NCBI GenBank assembly: GCA_900128565.1
Contig: LT635930.1
Span: forward strand, 1 to 44,021
Length of the DNA stretch: 44,021 nucleotides
Direction of reading: 5' to 3'
From: Stramenopiles sp. TOSAG23-6
Lineage: Eukaryota; Sar
Made by a program: the position numbers and the translations under genes. Below, piece by piece: positions 1 to 8,222 of the stretch. The notes below the pieces were generated by a model. It ran no database searches, had not been told where the DNA came from, and saw only the letters and a program-made list of their open reading frames with translations. Positions within the stretch are counted from its first letter, which is position 1, and each line of letters opens with the position of its first letter.

Positions 1-27
1 CTACAAAAAATGCTATTTATCATACAT
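1..27 (+). other. Possible 3' end of an introner-type intron cut by the window edge
   Basis: The last nine bases (ATCATACAT) are identical to the 3' end of the introner at 36502-36602. The next base is G, as after most introners here. If spliced, the exon continues G-GGT-ACA in the frame of the gene at 26-1834. The 5' part lies outside the window, so this is only a suggestion. Confidence 0.35.
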
Positions 28-1834
28 GGGTACAATGGGATTCGTACCAACGACATTATCACCAATAGCTGGTTCACCATCACATAATGCCGGGGATAAT
101 GGAAATTTCTTTGGAGTAGCTATGCAAATGCAGATGCAACAGGCTGCATTACAACAGGCAGCCATTAAACACGCCGCGATGCAACAGGCAGCGATGCAAC
201 AGGCAGCAATACAGCAACAGATTATGCAAAATAGTATGGTGATGCAACAAATGCCTCACATGCAACAAATGCCTCACATGCAACAAATGCCTCATATGCA
301 CAATTATCACCAGCTCCAACAACAGCAGTTTCAACACCAGTTAATGGAAAATAATCCTGGAGGTCTAGAAATGCCACAAAATATGTATCATAGTAGTCAA
401 TACAACTCTATCCCTAGTGGCAGGAGTTATAGTTCATATCAGCATCCCAACGGAAGTAGTACCAATAGAAGTGCAGGCTATGATAATGGTTTTGATTCAT
501 CGGCGTCTGGGCGGAGTAATAGTAATAGAGGCAGTGTATTTCAACCGTATAACGCACCACCTAGTTTTAGATCAAGTAATGGTAGTTATACCAATTCATA
601 TAATACAAATATTCGGGATACAGAAAGTGTAGGTGGCACAACTAGAGATAGAAGGCATAGTGGTAGAAGAAGTAACAATAGATCGAGAGCATCTCGTGGT
701 TCATTTTCATCAACTGGATCTATGCCTAATAGAAGATCTGGAGGTGTAGGTAGCGATCGTCATCAGTCTGGAAGTGCTCGCTTATTACCCAAGCATATTC
801 AAGTTAGATTCTGTGAATCTTTGCGATCTTTTTACATTAGATATGACCCAGAGGTATTGCAAGAGCCGGGTAGATTACCAAGTATTCTACGTAGTTATAG
901 AGGGCGAGAAATGTATTTAGTTGCTGATATTGAACGACAGTTTGGATCTAGTCCAGAATCAAGAGCAATAGCGGCTGCTTTACAGACAAATAGAGGACCT
1001 CGATCAGTAAGTAGGGGTGTTGGATGGATAGGTAATAGTTCAAGTAATTCCTCAAGTGCTGCTGCAACAGCAGCGAGTGCGTCCGCAAGGCGTCTAAAAT
1101 CGCCAAGAGCCCAAGGATTGTTTGACAACTTAAAAAATGGCCCATCAGGAGCAAAAACAAGTCGACCTAATACTCGTGTATCAAAGCGAGAGGATGATCA
1201 AGGTTCGATGTCAGAAAGATCAAAATCGAAAGATAGATATCCAGTATTACTTAGTCCATTGCCAAAGACCAAAACAAATGCACCTTTAAGTAGAACATTG
1301 AGTGAATCTTCGATTAGTTCATCGGAATTATCTTCTAGCACAAAGCCAATAAGTTTTGCACTTCAAGAAGCTGCAGCGAATATCAATGATGACTTTCCTG
1401 AACTTGTTAACATAAATTCTAGTGAAGTTACAAGTGATGGATCTCCTACTAATCAACGACCAAGATTAAATCCACTTTCAGCAGGCGAAGCATCAACAAT
1501 CTCTAATCCAGATAGAATACACGACGTTGATGTTGGAAAATTTTATAAGAAGAAAAAAAAGAAAAAGAAAAAATCACCAAAAGGGCATAAAAAAAACAAA
1601 CTGAATACCCCCAAAAAGCAAAGACTTGAACGAGAAGCTGCTCTGAGATTACTAAAAAAAAATACAATAAATGTGAGACCAAAAGTTGCAGCTCCAAGAC
1701 GAGCCCCCCCTTCGGGACCCCCACCAAAACCTTCAGGGCCTCCAGTGATAAGGTCGGCAATACATTCATCTAGGTCAAGATCTTCAAGGAGTGACTTAAG
1801 TGGGCGGAGAAATGCAGTAGATAATGAATATTAA
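26..1834 (+). CDS. Met/Gln-rich low-complexity protein, unknown function (5' end possibly missing)
   Basis: No family recognised. The visible reading frame gives 602 residues. Residues about 30-110 are rich in Met, Gln and Ala, with three copies of an 18-bp unit (242-295) encoding QQMPHM-type repeats. A Ser/Asn/Arg/Gly-rich stretch follows. The only block that looks folded is near residues 255-310 (KHIQVRFCESLRSFYIRYDP and following). The rest is Ser-rich, with a Lys run near 510-525 and a Pro-rich basic tail. It looks like an intrinsically disordered, possibly RNA-associated or scaffold protein, but that is inference. The frame is open upstream to the window edge, and bases 1-27 resemble the 3' end of an introner (ending ATCATACAT). 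The ATG at 26 may therefore not be the true start, and the visible exon may begin at base 28. Stop is TAA. Confidence 0.6.
   Translation: MGTMGFVPTTLSPIAGSPSHNAGDNGNFFGVAMQMQMQQAALQQAAIKHAAMQQAAMQQAAIQQQIMQNSMVMQQMPHMQQMPHMQQMPHMHNYHQLQQQQFQHQLMENNPGGLEMPQNMYHSSQYNSIPSGRSYSSYQHPNGSSTNRSAGYDNGFDSSASGRSNSNRGSVFQPYNAPPSFRSSNGSYTNSYNTNIRDTESVGGTTRDRRHSGRRSNNRSRASRGSFSSTGSMPNRRSGGVGSDRHQSGSARLLPKHIQVRFCESLRSFYIRYDPEVLQEPGRLPSILRSYRGREMYLVADIERQFGSSPESRAIAAALQTNRGPRSVSRGVGWIGNSSSNSSSAAATAASASARRLKSPRAQGLFDNLKNGPSGAKTSRPNTRVSKREDDQGSMSERSKSKDRYPVLLSPLPKTKTNAPLSRTLSESSISSSELSSSTKPISFALQEAAANINDDFPELVNINSSEVTSDGSPTNQRPRLNPLSAGEASTISNPDRIHDVDVGKFYKKKKKKKKKSPKGHKKNKLNTPKKQRLEREAALRLLKKNTINVRPKVAAPRRAPPSGPPPKPSGPPVIRSAIHSSRSRSSRSDLSGRRNAVDNEY
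242..295 (+). repeat. 18-bp tandem repeat, three copies, in coding sequence
   Basis: The unit ATGCAACAAATGCCTCAC is repeated three times, the last copy with a C-to-T change. It encodes a QQMPHM repeat in the Met/Gln-rich protein. It is a coding microsatellite likely to vary in copy number. Confidence 0.9.
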
Positions 1835-2224
1835 AAAATATTTAACAAATAAAATTTAATTTTGGTGAAAATTTTATGAATTAATATATTTTTAGGGGTA
1901 TGGGCAATGAATACGAAGATATAGATAAAATTTCATTTCTAGATTTATTTTCATTGTGTATTGGATCAAACAAACACCAAAAGAAGAATCACTAGTAAAT
2001 ATTCGAATTATTTGTGATGTCTACGTATTCCGGTCTACAGCCGTTTTTTTGACCGTTAAAAGTTATCAGATACTAGGTGTAGTATCCTATACACGATACC
2101 CAAGCATATAATACATAGCTGTGCCTAAATATGAACTAGGAAATATTCTTACTATGATTATCCTTCAAAGAGTATATATGTTTTCATGTAGATATACTAA
2201 ATAGAAAAATGCTATAACACCGCA
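1835..2224. other. Intergenic spacer, nothing recognised
   Basis: This 390-bp AT-rich spacer lies between two genes on the same strand. It should hold the 3' end of the first transcript and the promoter of the second. I see no repeat, RNA gene or convincing ORF in it. Confidence 0.6.
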
Positions 2225-4363
2225 ATGCTACGAGATAAAACAGATGTAGCGCACTGGCGCCATCGGCGATTTGCTCTAGGAAGTGAGTGGCGTGATGGAA
2301 GTCTAGTGAGAAAAGTTGATTCTGTGTATATTACCAACAAATTTGGTTTAATGGTATCCCAGAGGAATTCAGTTAAATCACGTGAAAAAACAGGTCGTAA
2401 AAGGCAATATAGTGTACAAAGCCATTTACTCAAAGATTGTTCAAGAAGTCAAACAGAACAAAATCGTTCAACCAAACTACAGACCACACAGGAATCAAAC
2501 ACAAAGAAAGGTGCAGAATCCCTTCAAAAGAAGAACAAGAAAATCGCATGTATTTTCCCTTTGAATAAAAAGTTCAGTACACCGCCATCAATTCCAGAAA
2601 CACTTGGCATTGCACTTCCTGGACAGTGGGGTTCGGTACACGTCAAGCCTTCATCAACCACTTCTATACTAGATAGTCCAGTAGAACTCAAAAAAATAAA
2701 GGAATTGTCACCGAGGCATTGCAAATCTTCTAGAAAAGAAGTGAATAGCTTTGGAGTTGTTGCGAATTGTGATGAAAATGAGGGTGTGGAATTCCAAAAT
2801 AGAATAAAAGAATTAAAAATAAAAAAATATCAAATACTAGATGAACGGGTACATTTCGAACAAAGTCTAAATAAGGTTAATATTACACTTGCTGATTTTC
2901 AAAAGCGGATAGACGATTGTAAAAACAAAATAGAAAAGGAAAAGCTACAGCTGATAAATATGAAACACAATATAAAGGAAACAGAAAAAGGTATTTGCGC
3001 CACCAAGGAAGAAAATATCACTTATAAAGAAGATATAGAGACTTTATCTAAAGATGAACAAGCTATTGTTATTGACCGAGGTGTGGCATCCGCTACCTTG
3101 TACCTTGAAGATTTAAAGCAATCGGTTGTTGACATGGAAGAAAAGATAAAAATACATCAACGTACGATCAAAGATTTACACAACGCACATCATGAAGAAC
3201 ATAAAGCAAAGAAAAAGATGGATAAAAAAATTAGACGTTCAAAATCTGCAGAAAATAAAATAATCAAAAAGTTACAGGAATTAAATGATTTAGCAGAAAC
3301 CCATGCTATTGCAGTGGCGTCTGCTTTAGAGTCACGTCGACTCAAAGAAAGAAAAAAAGAAAAGGAAGCAAAACAAACTGAAGTGGAGGCTAGAAGAATT
3401 GAAGAGCAGAACAAAGAAAGGAAAAGAAGAGAAAATTTAGGATTGAAGTACACACCATCGAAATCATCTTTAGGTCTAAAAGTAATCCTAAATAAGCAAA
3501 ATAGTACAAAACAAAATACAAAGACATTGCATGGGGTACAGTGTATACCTTGTGGGAAGAAATTTATTCTTCAACGTGATTATGAAGCACATTGCAAAAG
3601 TGGTAAGCACCTTCGCATAATGCATCGACACAATAAAAAACAGATGCAACGGATGCAAGATGATTTTGGCATTGATGTTGGAGCATTACTAAATTATCAA
3701 GCCATGGAAAATAAAGTAAACCATCCTGTGGAAAAGAAGCGAACTCTCCCACCACTAACTAGAGAGAGACTTTTAGAACAATGGCTTGGACGAGGTTGCC
3801 ATCGTAATACAATTAATAGAAAAACACGACAACAGGGTCAAAATATTGGAATAGATAATTCACATCTCCAACAAAACTTGAAAGGGTTTCGCACACTATA
3901 TGAGAAGTACGAAAATATAACACAGTGTAAAGCAAGGAAAAAGGAAAAACAGAATCAAATACGCCGAATTAAAAAACACCGACAATCTGGAGGTCGTCGT
4001 ACATTAGACAAGAAAAAACCATACCTTCCAAAACTTTGCTTGTATACAGCCAAATTATATAGCAGCGCAGATGCAAGCCATTTCGATGTGAAGCAAAAAA
4101 GAGACATTTTGCCTCCTTTTCAGAGAAATATTCGCGATCTACCAATAAATCATAAGCGAAAGTTGGAACTTCTTTTACCAACACGAAATCTTCATATTAA
4201 AGAGCGTGCATTACTTTGTCACTTGGCAGAAACAGAAGCTATACCAGATGTACCAAAGTGGAAAGCAAATGACAATGAAGTTCTGCGAGGTATTACAGAT
4301 GCATCAGCTGTAATGCATGATCTCTATAAAACAGCTTGTGTTAGAGCAATTGAAAATAACTAA
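2225..4363 (+). CDS. Coiled-coil protein with one C2H2/U1-type zinc finger, unknown function
   Basis: The protein has 712 residues from the ATG at 2225 to a TAA stop. Residues about 190-410 form a long Lys/Glu-rich coiled coil. Near residues 438-465 there is one zinc finger of U1/C2H2 spacing: two Cys two residues apart, 12 residues, then two His separated by five (CIPCGKKF...EAHCKSGKH). The C-terminal third is basic, with Arg/Lys patches. U1-type single fingers usually bind RNA or double-stranded nucleic acid, so a nuclear RNA-related role is possible but not shown. Both flanks lack an obvious partner gene. No introner is present. The start is uncertain within the first codons, but no better ATG is seen. 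Confidence 0.75.
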   Translation: MLRDKTDVAHWRHRRFALGSEWRDGSLVRKVDSVYITNKFGLMVSQRNSVKSREKTGRKRQYSVQSHLLKDCSRSQTEQNRSTKLQTTQESNTKKGAESLQKKNKKIACIFPLNKKFSTPPSIPETLGIALPGQWGSVHVKPSSTTSILDSPVELKKIKELSPRHCKSSRKEVNSFGVVANCDENEGVEFQNRIKELKIKKYQILDERVHFEQSLNKVNITLADFQKRIDDCKNKIEKEKLQLINMKHNIKETEKGICATKEENITYKEDIETLSKDEQAIVIDRGVASATLYLEDLKQSVVDMEEKIKIHQRTIKDLHNAHHEEHKAKKKMDKKIRRSKSAENKIIKKLQELNDLAETHAIAVASALESRRLKERKKEKEAKQTEVEARRIEEQNKERKRRENLGLKYTPSKSSLGLKVILNKQNSTKQNTKTLHGVQCIPCGKKFILQRDYEAHCKSGKHLRIMHRHNKKQMQRMQDDFGIDVGALLNYQAMENKVNHPVEKKRTLPPLTRERLLEQWLGRGCHRNTINRKTRQQGQNIGIDNSHLQQNLKGFRTLYEKYENITQCKARKKEKQNQIRRIKKHRQSGGRRTLDKKKPYLPKLCLYTAKLYSSADASHFDVKQKRDILPPFQRNIRDLPINHKRKLELLLPTRNLHIKERALLCHLAETEAIPDVPKWKANDNEVLRGITDASAVMHDLYKTACVRAIENN

Positions 4364-4617
4364 TAATATGTTAATATTTTCAACTGAAAAACAACACGTG
4401 GAATATAGAGTTGAAAATGATAAAAAGTATCACTTTTATTTTTTTAAGATTATGGGACTATTTTTTGAGTAAAACATAGCTTCTGTGATATTGTATACAA
4501 TGTCTTCAATTATAGAAGAAATTGGTCAAAATATTTTTCAAGAAAGGCTACAGTTTTTTTGGACTTGCTGTGAAATTTAATGAATCTTTACCAAAGGACG
4601 ACGATAAAAATTGTGAG

Positions 4618-5280
4618 TTAGGAACAACACTTTTGCGATATACCCAATCGGTTTTGTGCAAAGTTAATTTTACTGGTAGATGAAGTGTTCCGTGCATTGC
4701 CAACAGAAGTATCTTTTTGGGCTTGATCGTAGGTCTTCATAATGAGTTTCTTGAAGGCTTTATCAATATTTTCTCCAGTCATGGCAGAAGTTCGCATACT
4801 CATCAGACCCTCTTTGCGACAAAAATCTTCGTGCTCTTCACGAGACACACAACTCGACGAATCATTTGCATTCTGTAATAAATCAATCTTATTACCTACA
4901 AGCATTATGCAATTTTGTACACCACTTTCTTCATCTGCAGAATCGCGAAGCTCTTTCAACCACGTAACTTTTGCATCCTCAAAGGATTTTACACTAGTGA
5001 CATCATACACAACTAAGGCACCAGCGGCACGCCTATAATGCGCACTAGTAATTGCACGGTATCGCTCTTGGCCAGCAGTATCCCAAATTTGTGCTTTAAT
5101 ACTCTGTCCACTCGGTGTCTCAACCACCTTGGTCCCAAATTCCACACCAATTGTAGGCTTGGACGCACTAGGTTCATATGGACCAGTTGAAGGGCGCGTA
5201 TAATATCCCAACATTTGAGTTTTACCTACACCTGCATTACCTATCAGTACAACTTTGTACACATCAGCATTAGAAGCCAT
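4618..5280 (-). CDS. RAB11: Rab11-like small GTPase
   Basis: The 220-residue protein is a Rab GTPase of vesicle traffic. The nucleotide-binding motifs are all present: G1 GNAGVGKT (14-21), switch I ending KPTIGVEF (about 41-48), G3 WDTAGQE (66-72), G4 GNKIDL (129-134) and G5 TSAMTGE (about 164-170). The run RYRAITSAHYRRAAGAL followed by WLKELRD is the Rab11-type pattern, which acts at recycling endosomes and the contractile vacuole or flagellar pocket in protists. The C-terminus KCCS supplies two Cys for geranylgeranylation. Compared with typical Rab11 there are a few extra residues before switch I (STGPYEPSAS) and after the LRD motif. It has no intron, and it shares a divergent promoter with the Rieske gene. 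Confidence 0.93.
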   Translation of the reverse strand: MASNADVYKVVLIGNAGVGKTQMLGYYTRPSTGPYEPSASKPTIGVEFGTKVVETPSGQSIKAQIWDTAGQERYRAITSAHYRRAAGALVVYDVTSVKSFEDAKVTWLKELRDSADEESGVQNCIMLVGNKIDLLQNANDSSSCVSREEHEDFCRKEGLMSMRTSAMTGENIDKAFKKLIMKTYDQAQKDTSVGNARNTSSTSKINFAQNRLGISQKCCS

Positions 5281-5751
5281 TTGCAGATGAAATCTATCCT
5301 ATTGTTGTATAAAACCGGAAAGACAATTTGAAATTCAAAAGGAGTTTGTTTTCGAGAGAGGGAGATGCTCTCGAGATAGATGCTCCTAAAAAAAACGAAG
5401 ATTGCGGAAACCCTAACCCTAATCGTAACGGATTTTTTATGATATTTCTTCTTTGTGTCAAAGGACGTTTAACTTTTATAAAACAATTCTGTCTATCTGT
5501 TGTCGGTATATCCTTGGCATGCCACAGACTGGTACATTGCGTGGTTGAATCAGTTGTAGAAATAAACAAAAGGCTCATAAATAGAATGATACGCTTATGG
5601 GGGAAACCGTGGCAGTTTCTCGCTAGAATTCCATTATCTACACAAGGTGTTTGATCTCCTTGTAGCATATTTCAAAGACTACTACGGAGGTGAACACTTT
5701 ATATAGTAAGTATTGGAAATACTACAAAGGAACGAGATTTGCTGTAAAAAC
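5281..5751. promoter_or_regulatory. Divergent promoter region with telomere-like box
   Basis: This 471-bp spacer separates the divergent Rab11 and Rieske genes. It contains a CTCTCGAGA palindrome (around 5370) and the run AACCCTAACCCTAA at 5409-5422, a telomere-type box. ORFs of 108 and 124 codons on opposite strands overlap here but have no family features and are probably chance. Confidence 0.5.
5409..5422. promoter_or_regulatory. Telomere-like box (two TTAGGG units, complement)
   Basis: AACCCTAACCCTAA lies between divergent gene starts. Short internal telomere repeats (telo-boxes) bind TRF/Myb-type factors in plant promoters; the same role here is inference from position only. Confidence 0.5.
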
Positions 5752-6622
5752 ATGCTTCTGATGTTGTATACAATACTAGTCGTGGTAGTTTGTATTTTGT
5801 TTTTACTTTTACCTTCTTGGAGTATTTTACAATTTGTTCTTTTCCTAAGTTTTGTTTTGGGTGTTTTGTATGTTACACCAACGACATCCTTGTTTACGCA
5901 GCTGCGTTCCTCTCAAAACCGTGCCATATGTAAAAAGAATAGTGTAGAGCTCAATTTGAATAATAGCAATATTATCTCTTTTAACGGAAAACAATGGGTC
6001 AAAATTGGACACACTGATATTTTTGACAAGAAAACTTCCATATTAATATCGAAACAAAATAATTTTCTGTGGTCTTCCCTTCAACTTCCACCAGTAGCTT
6101 TATTTCGGTTTGGTAGGGATTCTCCTATATATGCAATACAAGATGAATGCCCCCACGTTGCAATTGGTTCGTTGGCAGAAGGAGAAGCTGCCTCTCTCGA
6201 AGATATTGAAGACTTTTCTGATGCGACGTGTAATGCAGCTGTTTCGTGCCCGATACATAGCTTTACTTTTGATCTTTCCACGGGTCAGTGCATTTCTAGA
6301 GATTCGTGTACTTTTTTTTTTTTTATCATTTTCAAATTCATTTTTTTTTAGTAAATAATCTTATCATTATAACATAGCTAACGATTTTCAAATTAGATGT
6401 ATTTTCTTACTTATATGTGATGATGCTACTATTTATGAAACAATAATAAGTGAAGAGTTGTTTCCTTCTACTTGTGTGAAAAATAATGAAACGGGTTATA
6501 TATGGCTATGCACGAAACCTAAAAAAAGACGTGATGATGAAAAGTTTCTTATTTCGAATGTTGAAGGCGACAAAGTTCAGATGCACTTGGTGAAATTAGC
6601 TCTACAGAGAAAATATGGTTAG
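5752..6622 (+). CDS. Membrane-anchored Rieske [2Fe-2S] protein
   Basis: Exons are 5752-6305 and 6397-6622, giving 259 residues. The intron between them is GT...AG, and removing it keeps frame (Ser185 codon split). Residues 1-45 contain two hydrophobic segments, so the protein is membrane-anchored. The cluster ligands are visible as CPH (Cys133, His135) and CPIH (Cys166, His169). The loop between them is about 30 residues and acidic. The Rieske fold then ends in the second exon, followed by a short tail. No oxygenase catalytic domain follows, so this is a small Rieske ferredoxin-like protein, of the RFESD type, and not a full dioxygenase. The partner redox enzyme is unknown. The ATG at 5752 is preferred because it begins the hydrophobic segment; the longer frame starts only at a TTG. 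Confidence 0.8.
6306..6396 (+). other. Introner-like intron with canonical GT...AG ends
   Basis: This 91-nt T-rich intron in the Rieske gene starts GTGTAC, holds AGCTAACGATTTTCAAA (similar to the branch block of the introners) and ends AAATTAG. It keeps frame when removed. It matches the introner family in length and layout but uses AG at the 3' end. Confidence 0.7.
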
Positions 6623-6734
6623 GAAGTACAAAGGTTGAAGGAGATCAATTTTGTTAGATACGAAATTATATACGAAAAAAGAATCTTCCATTGGTGAACA
6701 AAACGAATTAAATTACATAGGACAAACAATAATC

Positions 6735-6774
6735 AATTAATATTTANTATAATATAATANAATATAATAGTAAA
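6735..6774. repeat. TATAA-rich microsatellite with Ns
   Basis: A TATAATATAATA stretch with two Ns lies between the 3' ends of the convergent Rieske and hydroxylase genes. Confidence 0.6.
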
Positions 6775-7983
6775 CTAAGCCCAAAGCTGTTTTTCATCTG
6801 GTCGAATATTTCTTGTTTTTTCTATTATGGCATATAAGTTATCACAAGCATCAGTGTCGTTAATATTTGATGTATTTGTATTTGTTCCATCAGTGTCGTT
6901 CATTTTTGTATTTGTTTCTTGACTTTTCTGATTAGGGTGATGGTCGCTATTCTTTGATATGCTATTCTTTTGTCTCATACTGCACAAATCATCCACATTT
7001 TGTTTTTGTATTTCATCAGTACGTTTCCCCCCTCTTCTTAATAAGACATTTTCAGTCGCTTTTTTTTCCGCACGCATTTGAGAATTTCTTAATATTTCAA
7101 AAAATTTAACTTCCTGTTGAGTCAAATCTGGATGCCATATATCAAATATCAAATTGATACGACTCTCTGATGTATCATTCCATGCTTCATGTTCAAATGA
7201 ATCATCAAAAACTATAACTTTACCTTCAATAAAGTTTCTACTTTCTGAACCTACACGAATTCTGCACTTTCCCGCATTTTTAGGAATCACTAACGGAAAG
7301 TGAATCCGTAGTTTCTTGTTTGTAGGTCCATTATGTTTTACAATATGAGTGTGTGGTGCCATAGCCGAGAAGAAAGCATGTCCATATGATCGACCAAAAC
7401 TTTTAAGTAATTCTACAGTTTGTGGGCACCTCGAACGATTTGCCTCAAAATCAACGTTATGAAGGCAGAGATAAAAAACGTTCCACTCGCCAGCATCATG
7501 CGCAGGTGCCCCAACACAAGGATCCTCTTGTATTTTGGAATCTACTTGACTTGACCAAGTGGGGGAACGATATGGTTGAAAACCACTGGTCGTATGAGCA
7601 CAAGTTGCTTTTAAAGCTAATAGTTCGCTTTTGATTATTGAAAAATTGGCTTCCAGTTGAGAAATCCAGGGAAGAGCAGCAAACAATGTATCACCTTCCC
7701 AAAAAGCGTGCGATCTTAACTTTGGTATTCGCTGAGGACACCCCATTTGCCATTGACTAAATCCTTGTGTGTGCGCTTTTGCACCAAGACCGGAAACCTG
7801 CTGCAAAACATATCCAAGAGCGCGAACATTATTTTTATCCCCAGCCATTTTGCGGATACGAAATAATGCTGCCTTTTTAGCAAAAGGAGATAGATGAAAT
7901 TCATCCAGAAAAACTCCTATTTTATTCATTATTTCATTTTCCCTATCGCACGAAGAGGTGGAATTATCGGATGAAGAATTCAT
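6775..7983 (-). CDS. Aspartyl/asparaginyl beta-hydroxylase family dioxygenase
   Basis: The protein has 402 residues from the ATG at 7983 (an upstream TTG adds five codons). The catalytic AspH/ASPH domain lies at about residues 190-300. It shows HIVKHNGPTN...LRIHFPL, then the metal-binding block VFDDSFEHEAWN, then R-I-N-L-I-F-DIWHP with the Arg that holds 2-oxoglutarate. The two His of the Fe(II) site are in RIHFPL and FEHEAWN. The family hydroxylates Asp/Asn side chains (EGF-like domains in animals) or acts on lipid A-like substrates in bacteria. No signal peptide or membrane anchor is seen, so the substrate and compartment are open. The last 100 residues are low-complexity Asn/Thr/Asp repeats. 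It diverges from the DEAD-box gene. Confidence 0.88.
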   Translation of the reverse strand: MNSSSDNSTSSCDRENEIMNKIGVFLDEFHLSPFAKKAALFRIRKMAGDKNNVRALGYVLQQVSGLGAKAHTQGFSQWQMGCPQRIPKLRSHAFWEGDTLFAALPWISQLEANFSIIKSELLALKATCAHTTSGFQPYRSPTWSSQVDSKIQEDPCVGAPAHDAGEWNVFYLCLHNVDFEANRSRCPQTVELLKSFGRSYGHAFFSAMAPHTHIVKHNGPTNKKLRIHFPLVIPKNAGKCRIRVGSESRNFIEGKVIVFDDSFEHEAWNDTSESRINLIFDIWHPDLTQQEVKFFEILRNSQMRAEKKATENVLLRRGGKRTDEIQKQNVDDLCSMRQKNSISKNSDHHPNQKSQETNTKMNDTDGTNTNTSNINDTDACDNLYAIIEKTRNIRPDEKQLWA

Positions 7984-8082
7984 CTTCTTTTTCCTCAAGA
8001 TGAAATTTGGATTTTGATCTTAATTCTATCTCGAATCTCGAATTTAGATACATTTAGATATTTGAATTGAAGGCGTACTAGC

Positions 8083-8134
8083 TAGGGTTGGGGGTTAGGG
8101 TTGGGGGTTAGGGTTGGGGGTTAGGGTTGGGGGT
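8083..8134 (+). repeat. Four tandem copies of the 13-mer TAGGGTTGGGGGT
   Basis: These 52 bp are four perfect copies of a telomere-like 13-mer lying between the divergent ASPH (start 7983) and DEAD-box (start 8223) genes. On the + strand the runs of three and five G could form a G-quadruplex. Being 89 bp upstream of the helicase ATG, it sits in the promoter or 5' UTR. Confidence 0.93.
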
Positions 8135-8222
8135 TATGTTGTGTACAAAACGACTTCGAGGAACTGGACTGGATCTTCGAGATCTCTTTTGCTGCTAGTC
8201 TGTCTACCACACGACAGCAACT

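Noticed and set aside
1503-1769. ORFs antisense to repeat-rich coding regions (also 8121-8520, 19388-19615, 32347-32565, 41814-42595)
   Set aside because: They mirror low-complexity or repeated coding sequence on the other strand and show no independent signal.
5294-5668. ORFs on both strands between Rab11 and Rieske genes
   Set aside because: They overlap each other antisense, have no family features, start at poor codons and lie in a divergent promoter.
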